A stretch of 64,000 nt of DNA from NCBI GenBank assembly GCA_022562895.1, contig JADFOK010000013.1:1-64000 (forward strand), given 5' to 3'. The notes beneath the pieces were generated by a model that was not told the origin of the DNA, did no database searches, and saw only the letters and a list, made by a program, of their open reading frames with translations. Origin of the DNA: Bacteroidota bacterium. GTDB lineage: Bacteria > Bacteroidota > Bacteroidia > Flavobacteriales > Flavobacteriaceae. The translations under genes and the position numbers were made by a program. Below, in pieces: positions 27,651 to 39,500 of the stretch. The number at the start of each line of letters is the position of its first letter. Position 1 is the stretch's first letter.

Positions 27651-27735
27651 ATTTCCTGTGTACTTGTCTGAAGAAGTTATTTGTTATAGAGAGATGGAAA
27701 TTTTTTGACAGAAAATCAAAAAATATTTTATTAAT

Positions 27736-27764
27736 GCCTTTTCCTGTTTTGAAAAGGCTTTTTT
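27736..27764 (+). terminator. Terminator of the act-cox operon
   Basis: GCCTTTTC (27736-27743) and GAAAAGGC (27751-27758) form an 8-bp stem with a 7-base loop, followed by six T. It lies 86 bases after the coxA stop. Confidence 0.8.
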
Positions 27765-27796
27765 GATATTATCAGGAAAGGTAACCCAACGATTTG

Positions 27797-27804
27797 TATA
27801 TTTG
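27797..27804 (+). promoter_or_regulatory. -7 element abutting the ruvB start
   Basis: TATATTTG matches TAnnTTTG and ends 4 bases before the ruvB ATG at 27809, leaving almost no room for a leader. The -33 TTG is not at the usual spacing, so the promoter is uncertain. Confidence 0.4.
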
Positions 27805-27808
27805 TTTT

Positions 27809-28831
27809 ATGAACGAAAACCTCGATCCTAGTGGTGATAACATTACACCTGAAGAACAGGAAGTAGAACGTAAGTTACGCCCTCAATCTTTTGATGAATT
27901 TGAAGGACAGGAAAAGATATTGGACAATCTTAAAATTTTTGTACAAGCAGCTAACCTGAGAGATGAAGCATTGGACCATACTTTATTTCATGGACCCCCC
28001 GGGTTGGGAAAAACTACCCTGGCATATATTCTGGCCAATGAGCTTAATGTAAATATTAAAGTAACTTCAGGTCCGGTGTTGGATAAACCCGGAGACCTTG
28101 CTGGATTACTTACCAATCTGGATGAGCGCGATGTGCTTTTTATAGATGAAATTCATCGGTTAAGCCATATAGTAGAAGAATACCTTTATTCTGCCATGGA
28201 AGATTATAGGATAGATATTATGATAGAGTCGGGGCCAAATGCCAGATCTGTACAGATCAATCTTAATCCGTTTACTTTGATAGGTGCAACCACACGCTCA
28301 GGATTATTAACTGCACCAATGCGAGCACGTTTTGGAATTTCATCTCGCCTGCAATATTATACAACCGAGATACTTACGAATATTGTACAGCGAAGTGCGA
28401 CTATTTTAAAGGTTTCAATTGGTATGGAATCAGCCATAGAAATTGCGGGACGAAGTAGAGGAACACCACGTATAGCAAATGCTTTACTTCGCCGAGTTCG
28501 GGATTTTGCACAAATCAAAGGCGATGGGAATATAGATATTAAAATTGCTAAATATGCCCTGAAAGCATTAAATGTGGATGCTCATGGTTTAGATGAAATG
28601 GACAATAAAATACTTTCAACCATCATCGATAAGTTTAATGGAGGTCCGATAGGGATTACTACTTTAGCAACAGCAGTTTCTGAAAGTCCGGAAACGATAG
28701 AAGAGGTATATGAACCTTTTTTAATTCAGCAGGGATTTATTATGCGAACACCACGTGGGCGTGAAGTAACGGAAGCTGCTTACAAACATTTAGGAAAAAC
28801 AAAAAAGAGTGCAAAGGGAAGATTGTTTTAA
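27809..28831 (+). CDS. Holliday junction branch migration helicase RuvB
   Basis: The hexameric AAA+ motor that, with RuvA, drives branch migration. 340 residues from ATG 27809, the usual RuvB length; an in-frame TTG at 27794 would add five odd residues. Visible motifs are the [12 protein letters not shown] start, Walker [10 protein letters not shown] (about residue 61), Walker [10 protein letters not shown], sensor [18 protein letters not shown], and the C-terminal winged helix ending [13 protein letters not shown]. It is apart from ruvA (33010), as often in this group. Confidence 0.97.
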   Translation: MNENLDPSGDNITPEEQEVERKLRPQSFDEFEGQEKILDNLKIFVQAANLRDEALDHTLFHGPPGLGKTTLAYILANELNVNIKVTSGPVLDKPGDLAGLLTNLDERDVLFIDEIHRLSHIVEEYLYSAMEDYRIDIMIESGPNARSVQINLNPFTLIGATTRSGLLTAPMRARFGISSRLQYYTTEILTNIVQRSATILKVSIGMESAIEIAGRSRGTPRIANALLRRVRDFAQIKGDGNIDIKIAKYALKALNVDAHGLDEMDNKILSTIIDKFNGGPIGITTLATAVSESPETIEEVYEPFLIQQGFIMRTPRGREVTEAAYKHLGKTKKSAKGRLF

Positions 28832-29077
28832 CATTAAGTATCATTCCAATTTCATCTCAAAATCTCTTCAAAAAATCAACCAATTCTCATATCGAAATCC
28901 TTTTTTATAATTCTATCAGACTGTAATAAAACAATCAGGTAAGATTGTACTTTAAACTTAGTTTAAAATTTATTAACTTTATGCTTTTAAAATAGAACGG
29001 TTCAACATATTATATTTAAAACACTTAACAGAAACCATTTAAAAAACTAACTAACCAATAAATTAAATCTATTATTT

Positions 29078-29530
29078 ATGAAAATTTTAAAAATTATTAC
29101 TCTTGTACTTTTAGCAATAACATTAAGTAGTTGTGACAATGTTAAAAAAGAAATTAATGAAGGACCCACTGTTGTTGATTTACAGGCACAAATAGAAACA
29201 CTCGAGGCTGAAAAAGCAGCATTAGCAATGGTAATACCTGAATCTTTGGCTGAAAACATGAATATGTATGTTATTGAAAGGGAAATTCCAGAACTTGGCA
29301 AATGGAGTGCCGAAGACTTAAAAGGTGCATCCCAAACGTCTTGTGGTGTGTTAAAAGAAATGGGATCCGATATTCAGTGGCTACACAGTTATATAACCGG
29401 TGATAAAATGTACTGTATATACCTTGCACCAAACGAGGAAATGGTTCGTGAACATGCAAAAAAAGGTGGGTTCCCTGCCAATTCTGTTAATGTAGTTTCG
29501 ACTATGATAAGTCCCGAAACTGCAAATTGA
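29078..29530 (+). CDS. DUF4242-domain lipoprotein
   Basis: 150 residues: a lipoprotein signal (lipobox SSC), a short coiled-coil stretch rich in Glu and Ala, and a C-terminal DUF4242 ferredoxin-like domain beginning MYVIEREIP and running through HSYITGDKMYCIYLAP to AKKGGFPANSV. This fold includes SCO4226 of Streptomyces, a small nickel-binding protein; many members are cytoplasmic, so an outer-membrane or periplasmic lipid-anchored version is less common. Binding residues are not clear here. Apparently monocistronic, with about 245 bases of leader region containing no feature I can name. Confidence 0.8.
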   Translation: MKILKIITLVLLAITLSSCDNVKKEINEGPTVVDLQAQIETLEAEKAALAMVIPESLAENMNMYVIEREIPELGKWSAEDLKGASQTSCGVLKEMGSDIQWLHSYITGDKMYCIYLAPNEEMVREHAKKGGFPANSVNVVSTMISPETAN

Positions 29531-29623
29531 TTTTAAATTTGTAATATTCCTAATAAGATAATTGTATCCTAGAAGGTTAACACTAGTTCCCTTTTAAGAA
29601 GAAAGAGTTATGAAGAGGAATAT

Positions 29624-30550
29624 ATGATATCAAAACAAAAACAGACATCCCTTATTAAAACCGAAGCTAAGCGCCTCGGTTTTTTATCTTGTGGAATTAG
29701 CAAAGCCGAATTTTTAGAAGAAGAAGCTCCCAGACTAGAAAAATGGCTTGCTAATGAAATGCAGGGTAAAATGAGCTATATGGAGAATCATTTCGATAAG
29801 AGATTAGATCCCACCATTTTAGTACCCGATTCGAAAAGTGTTATTTCTTTGATTTTTAATTATTATCCAGAAAAAACACAAATAAAGGACACCTATAAAA
29901 TTTCAAAATACGCTTATGGAATAGATTACCATATTGTAATAAAAAATAAACTGAAACTTTTTCTTGAATTTATTCAACAGGAAATCGGGGAAGTTCATGG
30001 GCGTGTTTTTGTTGATTCAGCTCCTGTACTCGATAAGGTGTGGGCTGCAAAAAGTGGATTAGGATGGATTGGAAAACACAGCAATTTATTAACCAAACAA
30101 TTCGGGTCATTTTACTTTATTGCTGAAATCATTATCGATTTGGAACTTGAATACGATTTTCCGGTTACAGACCATTGCGGTACTTGCACTGCTTGTATTG
30201 ATGCCTGCCCAACAGAAGCAATTGTTGATCCCTATAAAGTAGATGGCAGTAAGTGTATTTCGTATTTTACTATTGAGTTAAAAAATGAAATACCTGCAAA
30301 TGTGCAGGGTCAGTTCGATGATTGGATGTTTGGTTGTGATATCTGTCAGGATGTATGTCCCTGGAATCGATATAGTAAGTCGCATAATGAACCACTATTT
30401 AATCCCAAACCAGAATTATTATCAATGTCCAAAAAGGATTGGGATGAAATTACTGAAGACGTTTTTAAGAAAGTGTTTTACAAAAGTGCAGTGAAACGCA
30501 CAAAGTTTTCAGGATTAAAAAGAAATATCGAATTTTTACAGAATGAGTAA
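29624..30550 (+). CDS. Epoxyqueuosine reductase
   Basis: The cobalamin and 4Fe-4S dependent enzyme for the last step of queuosine synthesis in tRNA. 308 residues with the N-terminal cobalamin-binding region, [14 protein letters not shown] and [12 protein letters not shown], and two ferredoxin-type cysteine clusters, [12 protein letters not shown] and [11 protein letters not shown]. It is the short form without C-terminal HEAT repeats. Neighbouring genes are unrelated. Confidence 0.94.
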   Translation: MISKQKQTSLIKTEAKRLGFLSCGISKAEFLEEEAPRLEKWLANEMQGKMSYMENHFDKRLDPTILVPDSKSVISLIFNYYPEKTQIKDTYKISKYAYGIDYHIVIKNKLKLFLEFIQQEIGEVHGRVFVDSAPVLDKVWAAKSGLGWIGKHSNLLTKQFGSFYFIAEIIIDLELEYDFPVTDHCGTCTACIDACPTEAIVDPYKVDGSKCISYFTIELKNEIPANVQGQFDDWMFGCDICQDVCPWNRYSKSHNEPLFNPKPELLSMSKKDWDEITEDVFKKVFYKSAVKRTKFSGLKRNIEFLQNE

Positions 30551-30631
30551 TAAAAGAAAGTAACCTTTCTTCTTTCTTTAAGCTTACTTAAATTTGTAAA
30601 TCACATAATGAAGTAATAATAATTACAATTA

Positions 30632-32920
30632 ATGAGCAAACAAAGTAGACGTCGTGAAGCCCTATTATATCATGCAAAACCAAAACCAGGTAAAATTATG
30701 GTGGTACCTACAAAAAAATATGCCACACAAAGAGATCTTTCACTCGCTTATTCTCCTGGAGTTGCAGAACCTTGTCTTGAAATCGAAAAAGAAGTTAATA
30801 ATGTTTACAAATACACAAATAAAGGAAATTTAGTTGCTGTTGTTACTAATGGTACAGCTGTATTAGGATTAGGGAATATAGGTCCGGAAGCATCTAAACC
30901 TGTAATGGAAGGTAAAGCGTTACTGTTTAAAATATTTGCAGATATTGATGTATTTGATATTGAAATAGGCACACAAAATGTTAATGAATTTATAGAGACT
31001 GTAAAAAATATAGCACCCACTTTTGGGGGAATAAATTTAGAGGATATAAAGGCGCCGGAAGCCTTTGAAATTGAAAAGAGGTTAATAGAAGAACTCGATA
31101 TACCTGTGATGCATGACGATCAACATGGGACGGCAATTATCTCGGCTGCAGCATTGATTAATGCATTGGATATCGCCAAAAAGAAAATAAAGAATGTTTC
31201 TATTGTAATAAGTGGTGCTGGTGCTGCAGCGGTATCTTGTACACGTTTGTATAAGGCCTTTGGTGCCAAATCAGAGAATATTGTCATGGTAGATAGTAAA
31301 GGTGTGATTAGGAAAGATCGAGAATTCCTTACCGATGAAAAAACAGAATTTGCTACCTCTAGAGATATTGTAACTTTAGAAGAGGCCATGATAAATGCAG
31401 ATGTCTTTATAGGACTTTCTATAGCTAATATAGTTTCCCCTGAAATGATTAAAAGTATGGGTAAAAACCCAATAGTTTTTGCTTTAGCTAATCCAGACCC
31501 AGAGATAGAATACAATCTTGCTATAAAAACACGAAAGGATATAATTATGGCAACAGGGCGGAGTGACCACCCTAATCAGGTAAATAATGTTTTAGGATTC
31601 CCATATATCTTTAGAGGAGCTTTGGATGTCCGCGCTACAAAAATTAATGAAGAAATGAAAAAAGCGGCGGTTCTTGCTTTAGCTAAATTAGCAAAAGAAC
31701 CTGTACCTGAACAAGTAAATATTGCCTATGGAGAAACCAAATTAATATTCGGCAGGGATTATATTATCCCAAAACCCTTTGATCCTAGATTAATAGGTAC
31801 AATACCAATTGCTGTTGCTAAGGCTGCAGTAGAAAGTGGTGTTGCCAATGAATCTATTCTTGATTGGAAAAAATATGAAGATGAACTTTTTGAAAGAATG
31901 GGGAGTGATAATAAAATAATTAGGTTATTAATCAATCGAGCTAAAATAAACCCCAAGAGAATTGTATTTGCAGAAGCCGACCAATTAGATGTTTTAAAAG
32001 CAGCACAAATTGTATATGAAGAAGGAATTGGAATTCCGATTTTATTGGGTAGAAGAGATACCATTTTGGAACTCATGAGACAATTAGAATTCGATACCGA
32101 TGTTGAAATAATTGATCCGAAAAGTGATGAACATGCCGAAAAACGAAATTATTATGCAGAAAAATATTGGAAAAATAGAAGACGAAAAGGAGTTACACTT
32201 TATAGTGCTCAAAAGTTAATGAGGGAGCGAAATTATTTTGCTGCTATGATGGTAAATGAAGGAGATGTCGATGCCATGATATCGGGGTATTCTCGTGCAT
32301 ATCCTACTGTTATTCGTCCGGTTATGGAAACCATTGGGAAGTTCGAGGGAGTAAGTAAAATGGCAACTACTAACTTAATGTTGACTAAAAGAGGACCTCT
32401 ATTTATTTCTGATACCTCCATTAATATAGACCCAACAGCAAAAGAGTTAGCTAACATAGCACAAATGACCAATTACACAATGAAAATGTTTGGTATAAAA
32501 CCGGTTATTGCTATGATTTCTTATGCTAATTTCGGATCTTCAAAACACCCTCAGGCCTCTAAAGTTAGAGAAGCTGTTAAAATTCTTCATAGAATAAGTC
32601 CCGATACTATTGTGGATGGTGAAATACAAACAGATTTTGCTTTAAACCCTGAGATGCTTCAGAAAAATTTTCCATTTTCAAAATTAGCCGGCAAGAAAGT
32701 AAATGCTTTGATTTTTCCTAATTTAGATTCAGCCAACAGTAATTATAAACTCTTAAAAGAGTTAAATAATGTAGAATCCATTGGCCCCATAATGTTGGGG
32801 ATGCGAAAACCAGTTCATATTCTGCAATTAGGTGCAAGCGTTGAAGAAATGGTGAATATGGCGGCTGTTGCTGTAATAGATGCCCAACAAAAAGAAAAAT
32901 ACAAAAAGAGTAATAAATGA
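30632..32920 (+). CDS. NADP-dependent malic enzyme with a phosphotransacetylase-like domain
   Basis: Decarboxylates malate to pyruvate. 762 residues: the malic enzyme part (1-about 420) with YSPGVAEPC, the HDDQHGTA metal-site motif and the SGAGAAAVSC dinucleotide fold, followed by a phosphate acetyltransferase-like part (about 430-760), which in this MaeB type serves mainly for regulation and oligomerisation. Monocistronic by spacing. A TAAATTTG at 30589-30596 may be its -7 element. Confidence 0.95.
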   Translation: MSKQSRRREALLYHAKPKPGKIMVVPTKKYATQRDLSLAYSPGVAEPCLEIEKEVNNVYKYTNKGNLVAVVTNGTAVLGLGNIGPEASKPVMEGKALLFKIFADIDVFDIEIGTQNVNEFIETVKNIAPTFGGINLEDIKAPEAFEIEKRLIEELDIPVMHDDQHGTAIISAAALINALDIAKKKIKNVSIVISGAGAAAVSCTRLYKAFGAKSENIVMVDSKGVIRKDREFLTDEKTEFATSRDIVTLEEAMINADVFIGLSIANIVSPEMIKSMGKNPIVFALANPDPEIEYNLAIKTRKDIIMATGRSDHPNQVNNVLGFPYIFRGALDVRATKINEEMKKAAVLALAKLAKEPVPEQVNIAYGETKLIFGRDYIIPKPFDPRLIGTIPIAVAKAAVESGVANESILDWKKYEDELFERMGSDNKIIRLLINRAKINPKRIVFAEADQLDVLKAAQIVYEEGIGIPILLGRRDTILELMRQLEFDTDVEIIDPKSDEHAEKRNYYAEKYWKNRRRKGVTLYSAQKLMRERNYFAAMMVNEGDVDAMISGYSRAYPTVIRPVMETIGKFEGVSKMATTNLMLTKRGPLFISDTSINIDPTAKELANIAQMTNYTMKMFGIKPVIAMISYANFGSSKHPQASKVREAVKILHRISPDTIVDGEIQTDFALNPEMLQKNFPFSKLAGKKVNALIFPNLDSANSNYKLLKELNNVESIGPIMLGMRKPVHILQLGASVEEMVNMAAVAVIDAQQKEKYKKSNK

Positions 32921-33009
32921 GCTAAAATATAGGCTAGGATTTTAGTATTTGCAAAGCTGGCAGATGCAAATAATTATACTATATTTGAGCTATCAACCTT
33001 AATTAACCA

Positions 33010-33591
33010 ATGATTACCCATATAGAGGGAAGATTAGTTGAAAAAAGCCCAACAGATGTTATAATAGACTGTAATGGAGTTGGGTATTTTATTAATATCT
33101 CGTTATACACATTTTCGAATCTCCCGGAGAGCGAAAATGTAAAGTTATATACACATTTACTGGTAAGAGAAGACTCTCATACTTTATATGGGTTTTCCAG
33201 TGTGTTGGAACGTGAAATATTCAGGTTGTTAATTTCAGTTTCAGGGGTTGGAGCCAATATAGCTAGGACCATGCTGTCCTCCTTATCTCCAGAACAAGTA
33301 ATGGAAGCTATTGCACATAATGATATAACAACCATACAATCTGTTAAAGGAATAGGTTCAAAGACTTCGCAACGTGTAGTACTGGATCTAGGAGATAAAA
33401 TATTGAAAGTATACAGTTTGGATGAGGTTTCTGATATATCGAGCAATACGAATAAAAATGAAGCGTTATCTGCTTTGGATACATTGGGGTTTGCTCGTAA
33501 ACAAGTCGAAAAGGTATGCAATGATATTATTAAACATGACCCGGAGGCATCAGTAGAAACGATTATAAAACAAGCTCTAAAAAATTTGTAA
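33010..33591 (+). CDS. Holliday junction protein RuvA
   Basis: Recognises four-way junctions and loads RuvB. 193 residues with the OB-fold N-terminus (MITHIEGRLVEKSPTDVIIDCNGVGY), the helix-hairpin-helix motifs LLISVSGVGANIARTML and IQSVKGIGSKTSQRVVLDL, and the C-terminal RuvB-contacting domain. A TATATTTG at 32980-32987 is a plausible promoter element 22 bases upstream. The stop is 3 bases from the sprA start. Confidence 0.96.
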   Translation: MITHIEGRLVEKSPTDVIIDCNGVGYFINISLYTFSNLPESENVKLYTHLLVREDSHTLYGFSSVLEREIFRLLISVSGVGANIARTMLSSLSPEQVMEAIAHNDITTIQSVKGIGSKTSQRVVLDLGDKILKVYSLDEVSDISSNTNKNEALSALDTLGFARKQVEKVCNDIIKHDPEASVETIIKQALKNL

Positions 33592-33594
33592 AAA

Positions 33595-36500
33595 TTGATC
33601 ACAAAAAATTACGATTTAAAAAAAGGTCTTTATAAGATTTTATTGGTGTTGAGTATAATTTTAGGGAGTTTCACAACAATAAATGCGCAAGACTCTACCA
33701 ACACAGGGTATATATTAGGAAGGATGGATTTGCCAGATCCTTCTAGCATTCAAAATCTTTATACTTACGATCCTATAATAGACCGATATTTATTTGTAAG
33801 AACTTTAGGTGATTTTAATATCTCATATCCTTTAATTCTTACTCCTGAGGAATACAGAGAATTAGTTCTTAAAGAACAAATGAAAGCGTATTTTAAGGAT
33901 AAAATAGATGCTGCCGATGGAAGAAAAGAAGGTGCTGAAGAACTACAAAAAAATCTATTACCTACTTTCTATGTTAATTCGAATTTTTTTGAATCTGTAT
34001 TTGGCGGTAATACTATAGAGATTATTCCTCAGGGTAGTGTTGAAATAGACTTAGGTATTTTATTTACTAAGCAGGACAATCCTTCCTTTTCACCCCGAAA
34101 TCGAAAGAACTTATCCTTCGATTTCGATCAACGAATAAGTTTAAGTCTTTTAGGGAAAATTGGTGAAAGACTTCAGATTACAGCAAATTATGATACGCAA
34201 TCTACATTCGATTTTCAAAACCAGATAAAACTGGAATATACCCCATCTGAAGATGACATCATTCGAAAAATAGAAGTAGGGAACGTTAGCATGCCCCTTA
34301 ATAGTACTTTAATTCAGGGAGCACAAAGTTTATTTGGTGTTAAAACCGAACTTCAGTTTGGAAATACTTCAATTACTGTAGTATTTTCTGAACAAAAATC
34401 TGAAACTCGTTCCGTAGTAGCAGAAGGAGGTGCTACCGTAACAGAATATGATATTTTTGCACTGGATTATGATGAAAATCGTCACTTTTTCTTAGCACAT
34501 TATTTTAGAGATAATTATAATAGGGTTCTCTCTCAATATCCTTTTATAAACTCAAATATTCAGATTACCAGAACAGAAGTTTGGATTACCAATAGAACTA
34601 ATATTACCAATAACGTTCGAAATATTGTTGCATTGCAGGATTTAGGAGAATCTGACCCTACAAATATTGGGTTACCTTTTCCTCCCGGAGGATTTATTAA
34701 TAAACCAAAAACAGCATTTCCCGATAACTCTAACAATGACTTTAACCCCTTTGGTATAGATAGTAGTGAACAAAGTATTTTAAATAGTTCAATTAGAGAT
34801 ATTGCAACTGTTCAAGCTGGATTTAGTGGGGTACCTGTAAGAGATGGTCTTGATTATGTAACTTTAGAAAATGCTCGATTATTGCAGACTAACGAATATA
34901 AACTTAACTCTCAATTAGGATATATTTCGTTAAATCAACGATTAAACAATGATGAAGTTTTAGCGATAGCATTTCAATTTACCGTTAATGGTAAGGTATT
35001 TCAGGTTGGAGAGTTTGCAAATGATGGTGTGGAAGCAACCGGAGGAATAATTCCCGGAGGAGGTATTGGAGATCCCAACCCCGGGACAGAACCAATAGAA
35101 GGAATTTCACAAAACCTGGTTGTAAAATTATTGAAGAGTAATATTACAAATGTGGATGAACCTATTTGGGATATAATGATGAAAAATATTTATCCTATAG
35201 GCGCATATCAATTAGAACGGGAAGATTTTAGATTGAATATTTTGTATACAGACCCATCTCCAATAAACTTTATAACTGCAGCTCCCGGCAGTCCTGAATT
35301 TCCTTCAACACCTTTACCAGAAGATGTTGAAAATACTACATTATTACGTGTTTTTAATTTAGATCGGTTAAACTTTAATAACGACCCACAACAAGGAGGT
35401 GATGGTTTCTTCGATTTTCTTCCTGGGGTTACTGTCGATACACAAAATGGATATATCATATTTACCTCAGTAGAACCTTTTGGGAATTACCTCTTTAATA
35501 AATTAGAAAATACTCCTGGTTCGGAAGATTATACAAATCCGATTACTTATAATGCAAATCAAAATAAATACGTTTTTAGAACACTCTATACCTCTACTAA
35601 AACTCAAGCAGAACAGGAACAAAGTGACAAAAATAAATTTCAGTTAAAAGGAACATATAAATCTACAGGAGCAGATGGTATTCCTATTGGTGCTTTTAAT
35701 ATACCTCAAGGTTCAGTTACTGTTACTGCTGGAGGACGAGTATTGGTCGAGGGAGTGGATTATACAGTGAACTATCAATTAGGTAGAGTCCAGATTTTAG
35801 ATCCCTCTTTGCTTAATTCAAATACTCCTATTCAAATTACAACAGAAAATAATACACTTTTTGGACAGCAAACAAAACGTTTTACAGGCATTAATGTTGA
35901 ACATAGAATTAGTGATAAATTCCAGATCGGAGCAACATATTTAAACCTGAATGAACGGCCATTAACACAAAAATCATCTTACAGTGTAGAACCCATTAAT
36001 AATACAATGTTTGGTTTTAATGCTAATTACTCTACTGAAGTTCCATTTTTAACACGATTAGTAAATAAACTTCCTAATATAGATACCGATGTAGAATCTA
36101 ATATGTCTTTGCGTGGAGAGTTTGCATATTTATTGCCTGGTGCCCCCAAAGTTTCAAATTTTGACGGAAAATCAACAGTTTACGTTGATGATTTTGAAGC
36201 TACACAGACAAAATTAAATATAAGTGCACCCTTAAGTTGGTTTCTTTCAAGTACACCAATTAACTTTGGAGGAGAACTTGCCAATGATGATTTAGCATAT
36301 AATTATAATCGCGCAAAATTATCTTGGTATACTGTTGACCCGGTTTTTTATAGTTCCCAACGCCCAGGGGGTATAACAGATGAAGATATATCTTCACCTT
36401 TTGCACGACGTATTTTTAGAGATGAAATTTTTCCTAATCGAGACATAATTCAAGGGCAGACACAAGCACTATTTACACTGGATTTAGCTTTTTACCCTTC

Positions 36501-39500
36501 AGAACGCGGGAATTATAATTATAACCCAGAGGCTAATGGAACTAATATATTACCAAATCCAGAAGAACGATTTGGGGGGATTACACGACAGTTAACCACG
36601 ACAGATTTTGAACGTTCAAATGTAGAGTTTATAGAATTTTGGTTAATGGACCCTTTCATTTATGAAGAAAATGCAGGAAACCCAGGGGGAATTATCAATT
36701 TCAACCTTGGGAATATTTCGGAAGATGTATTAAAAGATGGGAGAAAACAATATGAAAATGGATTGCCGGAAGACGGAAGTACCAATAATACGTTACCTAC
36801 CAATTGGGGTAAAGTGCCAACAAGTCAGTCATTAATTTATTCTTTTGATACTGAGGGACAAGCACGTATTAATCAGGATATAGGATACGATGGAATTAAT
36901 GATGTTGAGGAAGCCATTAAGTTCCCGGCTTTTTCCGGTTTAGTTGATCCTGCGGGTGATAATTATGAATATTTTTTACAAGCGGAAGGTAATATAATTG
37001 AAAGATACAGACAATACAATGGAACACAGGGAAACTCTCCAGTTGAAGTAACCGATACCAATCGAGGATCTACTACACAACCAGATATAGAAGATATAAA
37101 TCGTGATAATACCATGAATACGATAAATAGTTATTTTGAATATCGAGTGAATATTTTCCCGGGAATGGGTATTGAAAATAACAACTATATTACGGATATT
37201 AAAGAGCTTGATGTAACCCTACAAAATAATGAAATTATTCCTGTACGTTGGATACAATTTAAAATTCCTATTAGTGAACCAGATCAATCGATTAATGAAG
37301 CTACAGATTTTAGATCCATTCGATTTATGCGTATGTACCTGTCTCAGTTTTCAGAGAATATTGTATTGCGATTTGGAACCTTAGATTTAGTTCGTGGGGA
37401 TTATAGAAGATTTCAACAAACACTTGACATAACAGGAGAAGATCCAGAACTGGATGATACAATCTTTGAAAATCAAGCTGTAAGTATTGAAGAAAATGAA
37501 AACAGACAACCCATACCATATGTTTTACCTCCTGGGGTAATAAGAGAAGAATTAAATAATAACAATAATATAATTCGCCAGAACGAACAATCATTATCTC
37601 TTCTTGTATGTGGTTTAGAGCCGGACGATGGTCGTGCTGTTTATAAAAACTTTAGAGTGGATATGCGTCAATATAAAAACCTGGAGATGTTTATACATGC
37701 TGAATCTTTAATAAATGAAACAGGACTTTCTGATGGAGAAATGGTTGCTTTTTTACGTTTGGGTAATGACTTAACACAAAACTTTTACGAAATTCAAATA
37801 CCATTAAATATCACTGCATTTAATACATCAAATCCAGAGGAAATTTGGCCGATAGAAAACAGACTTAATTTACCGCTTAATCTACTTCAAATTGTAAAAA
37901 CACTTACTTTAGGAAACATAAATAATGATCCGAATCAAATAACATTTTATAATCAATCTGAACTAGATGAATCTTTTTCGGGACCTGAAAACGAACTGAG
38001 AATTGGTATAAAAGGGAATCCTAGTTTTGGTGATGTTAGAGTAATAATGATAGGATTAAAAAATGCCTCTACTAACGATATTTGTGGTGAAGTCTGGTTT
38101 AATGAACTACGCCTTTCAGAATTAAATAATCAAGGGGGATGGGCAACCGTTGCTAGTATGGATGTAAATTTTGCAGATTTTGCAACGATTAGTGCTACTG
38201 GTGGAAGATATACTGTTGGCTTTGGTTCCATCGAGCAAGGTCCCAATCAAAGAAGTTTAGAAGATGTACAATTATATGATGTTGTTACTAATTTTAACTT
38301 AGGTCAATTGTTACCAAAAAAATGGGGTATTCAACTTCCTTTTAATTATGGCCGATCGGAAGAATTGATAACACCACAATACGATCCTGAGTTTCAGGAT
38401 ATCGTATTGGATTCTCGTATAGGCAATATTGATGACGCTTCAGAAAAGGATATTGTTAAAGATCAATCTGTAGATTATACAAAAAGACAAAGTATCAATT
38501 TTATTGGAGTACGTAAAAATCGTACAGGTGATAACTCCAAAGCAAAAATTTATGATATTGAAAACTTTACTTTCTCTTATTCATATAATCAAATAGATCA
38601 TCACGATTTTGAAATTGAGGAATCTCTTGACCAAAATGTTCGTCTTGGTGGAACATATAATTACAATTTTACATCGAAATCAATTGAACCTTTTAAAAAG
38701 AATGATTCTCTTTTTACAGGTAAATATTGGAAGTTTTTAAAGGATTTAAATTTTAATTATTTACCAACTAACTTTACGGTAAGTTCTAACATTATTCGTC
38801 AATATAACGAACAAAAATTTCGCGAATTGAACTTGCCTCCCGGTAGTATTGGAGTACCAACATTATACCAACGCAATTTCCTTTTCGAATGGCAGTATAC
38901 TTTAAACTATAACCTTACCAAATCTTTGCGCTTCAATTTTAATTCATCAAATAATCGTGTGATAAAAAATTATATTGACAATGATGGTGTTGTGGACAAT
39001 TCTATTGGAATTTGGGATGGATTTTTTGAAGTTGGTGATCCCAATCAACATTTCCAGTCACTTCAATTAAATTATGATTTACCTTTTAGTAAGATTCCTT
39101 TTTTAACGTTTATTCGCGCTACTTATTCTTATACAGGTGATTATCAATGGCAAAAAGGCAGTGACTTATTTAACGACATACCTATAATACTTAGTGATGG
39201 GACCATTGAAACGTTTAATTTGGGGAACTCTATTCAAAATTCTAATACACATCGTATTAATTCAAGTTTGGATATGAAAGGGTTTTACCGCTATGTGGGC
39301 TTAACCAAAATTAAAAAAAGCAATAGATCAAATTCTGGAAATAATGGAGATATAAAGAGAGGGGATGAATTAAAAGGAGGGGGAAACAAAGGGGGTGATA
39401 ATAATAAAGGAAATGAAGAAAAAAACAAAAAAGGAGGGTTATTATCTTCTTCCGGAGATCTTGGCAGATCAGGTAGAGTAACACAAGATTCTTCAAATTC

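Noticed and set aside
30554..30580. Terminator after queG
   Set aside because: AAGAAAG / CTTTCTT can form a stem, but it is very AT-rich and the T-run is broken by C, so I do not call it.
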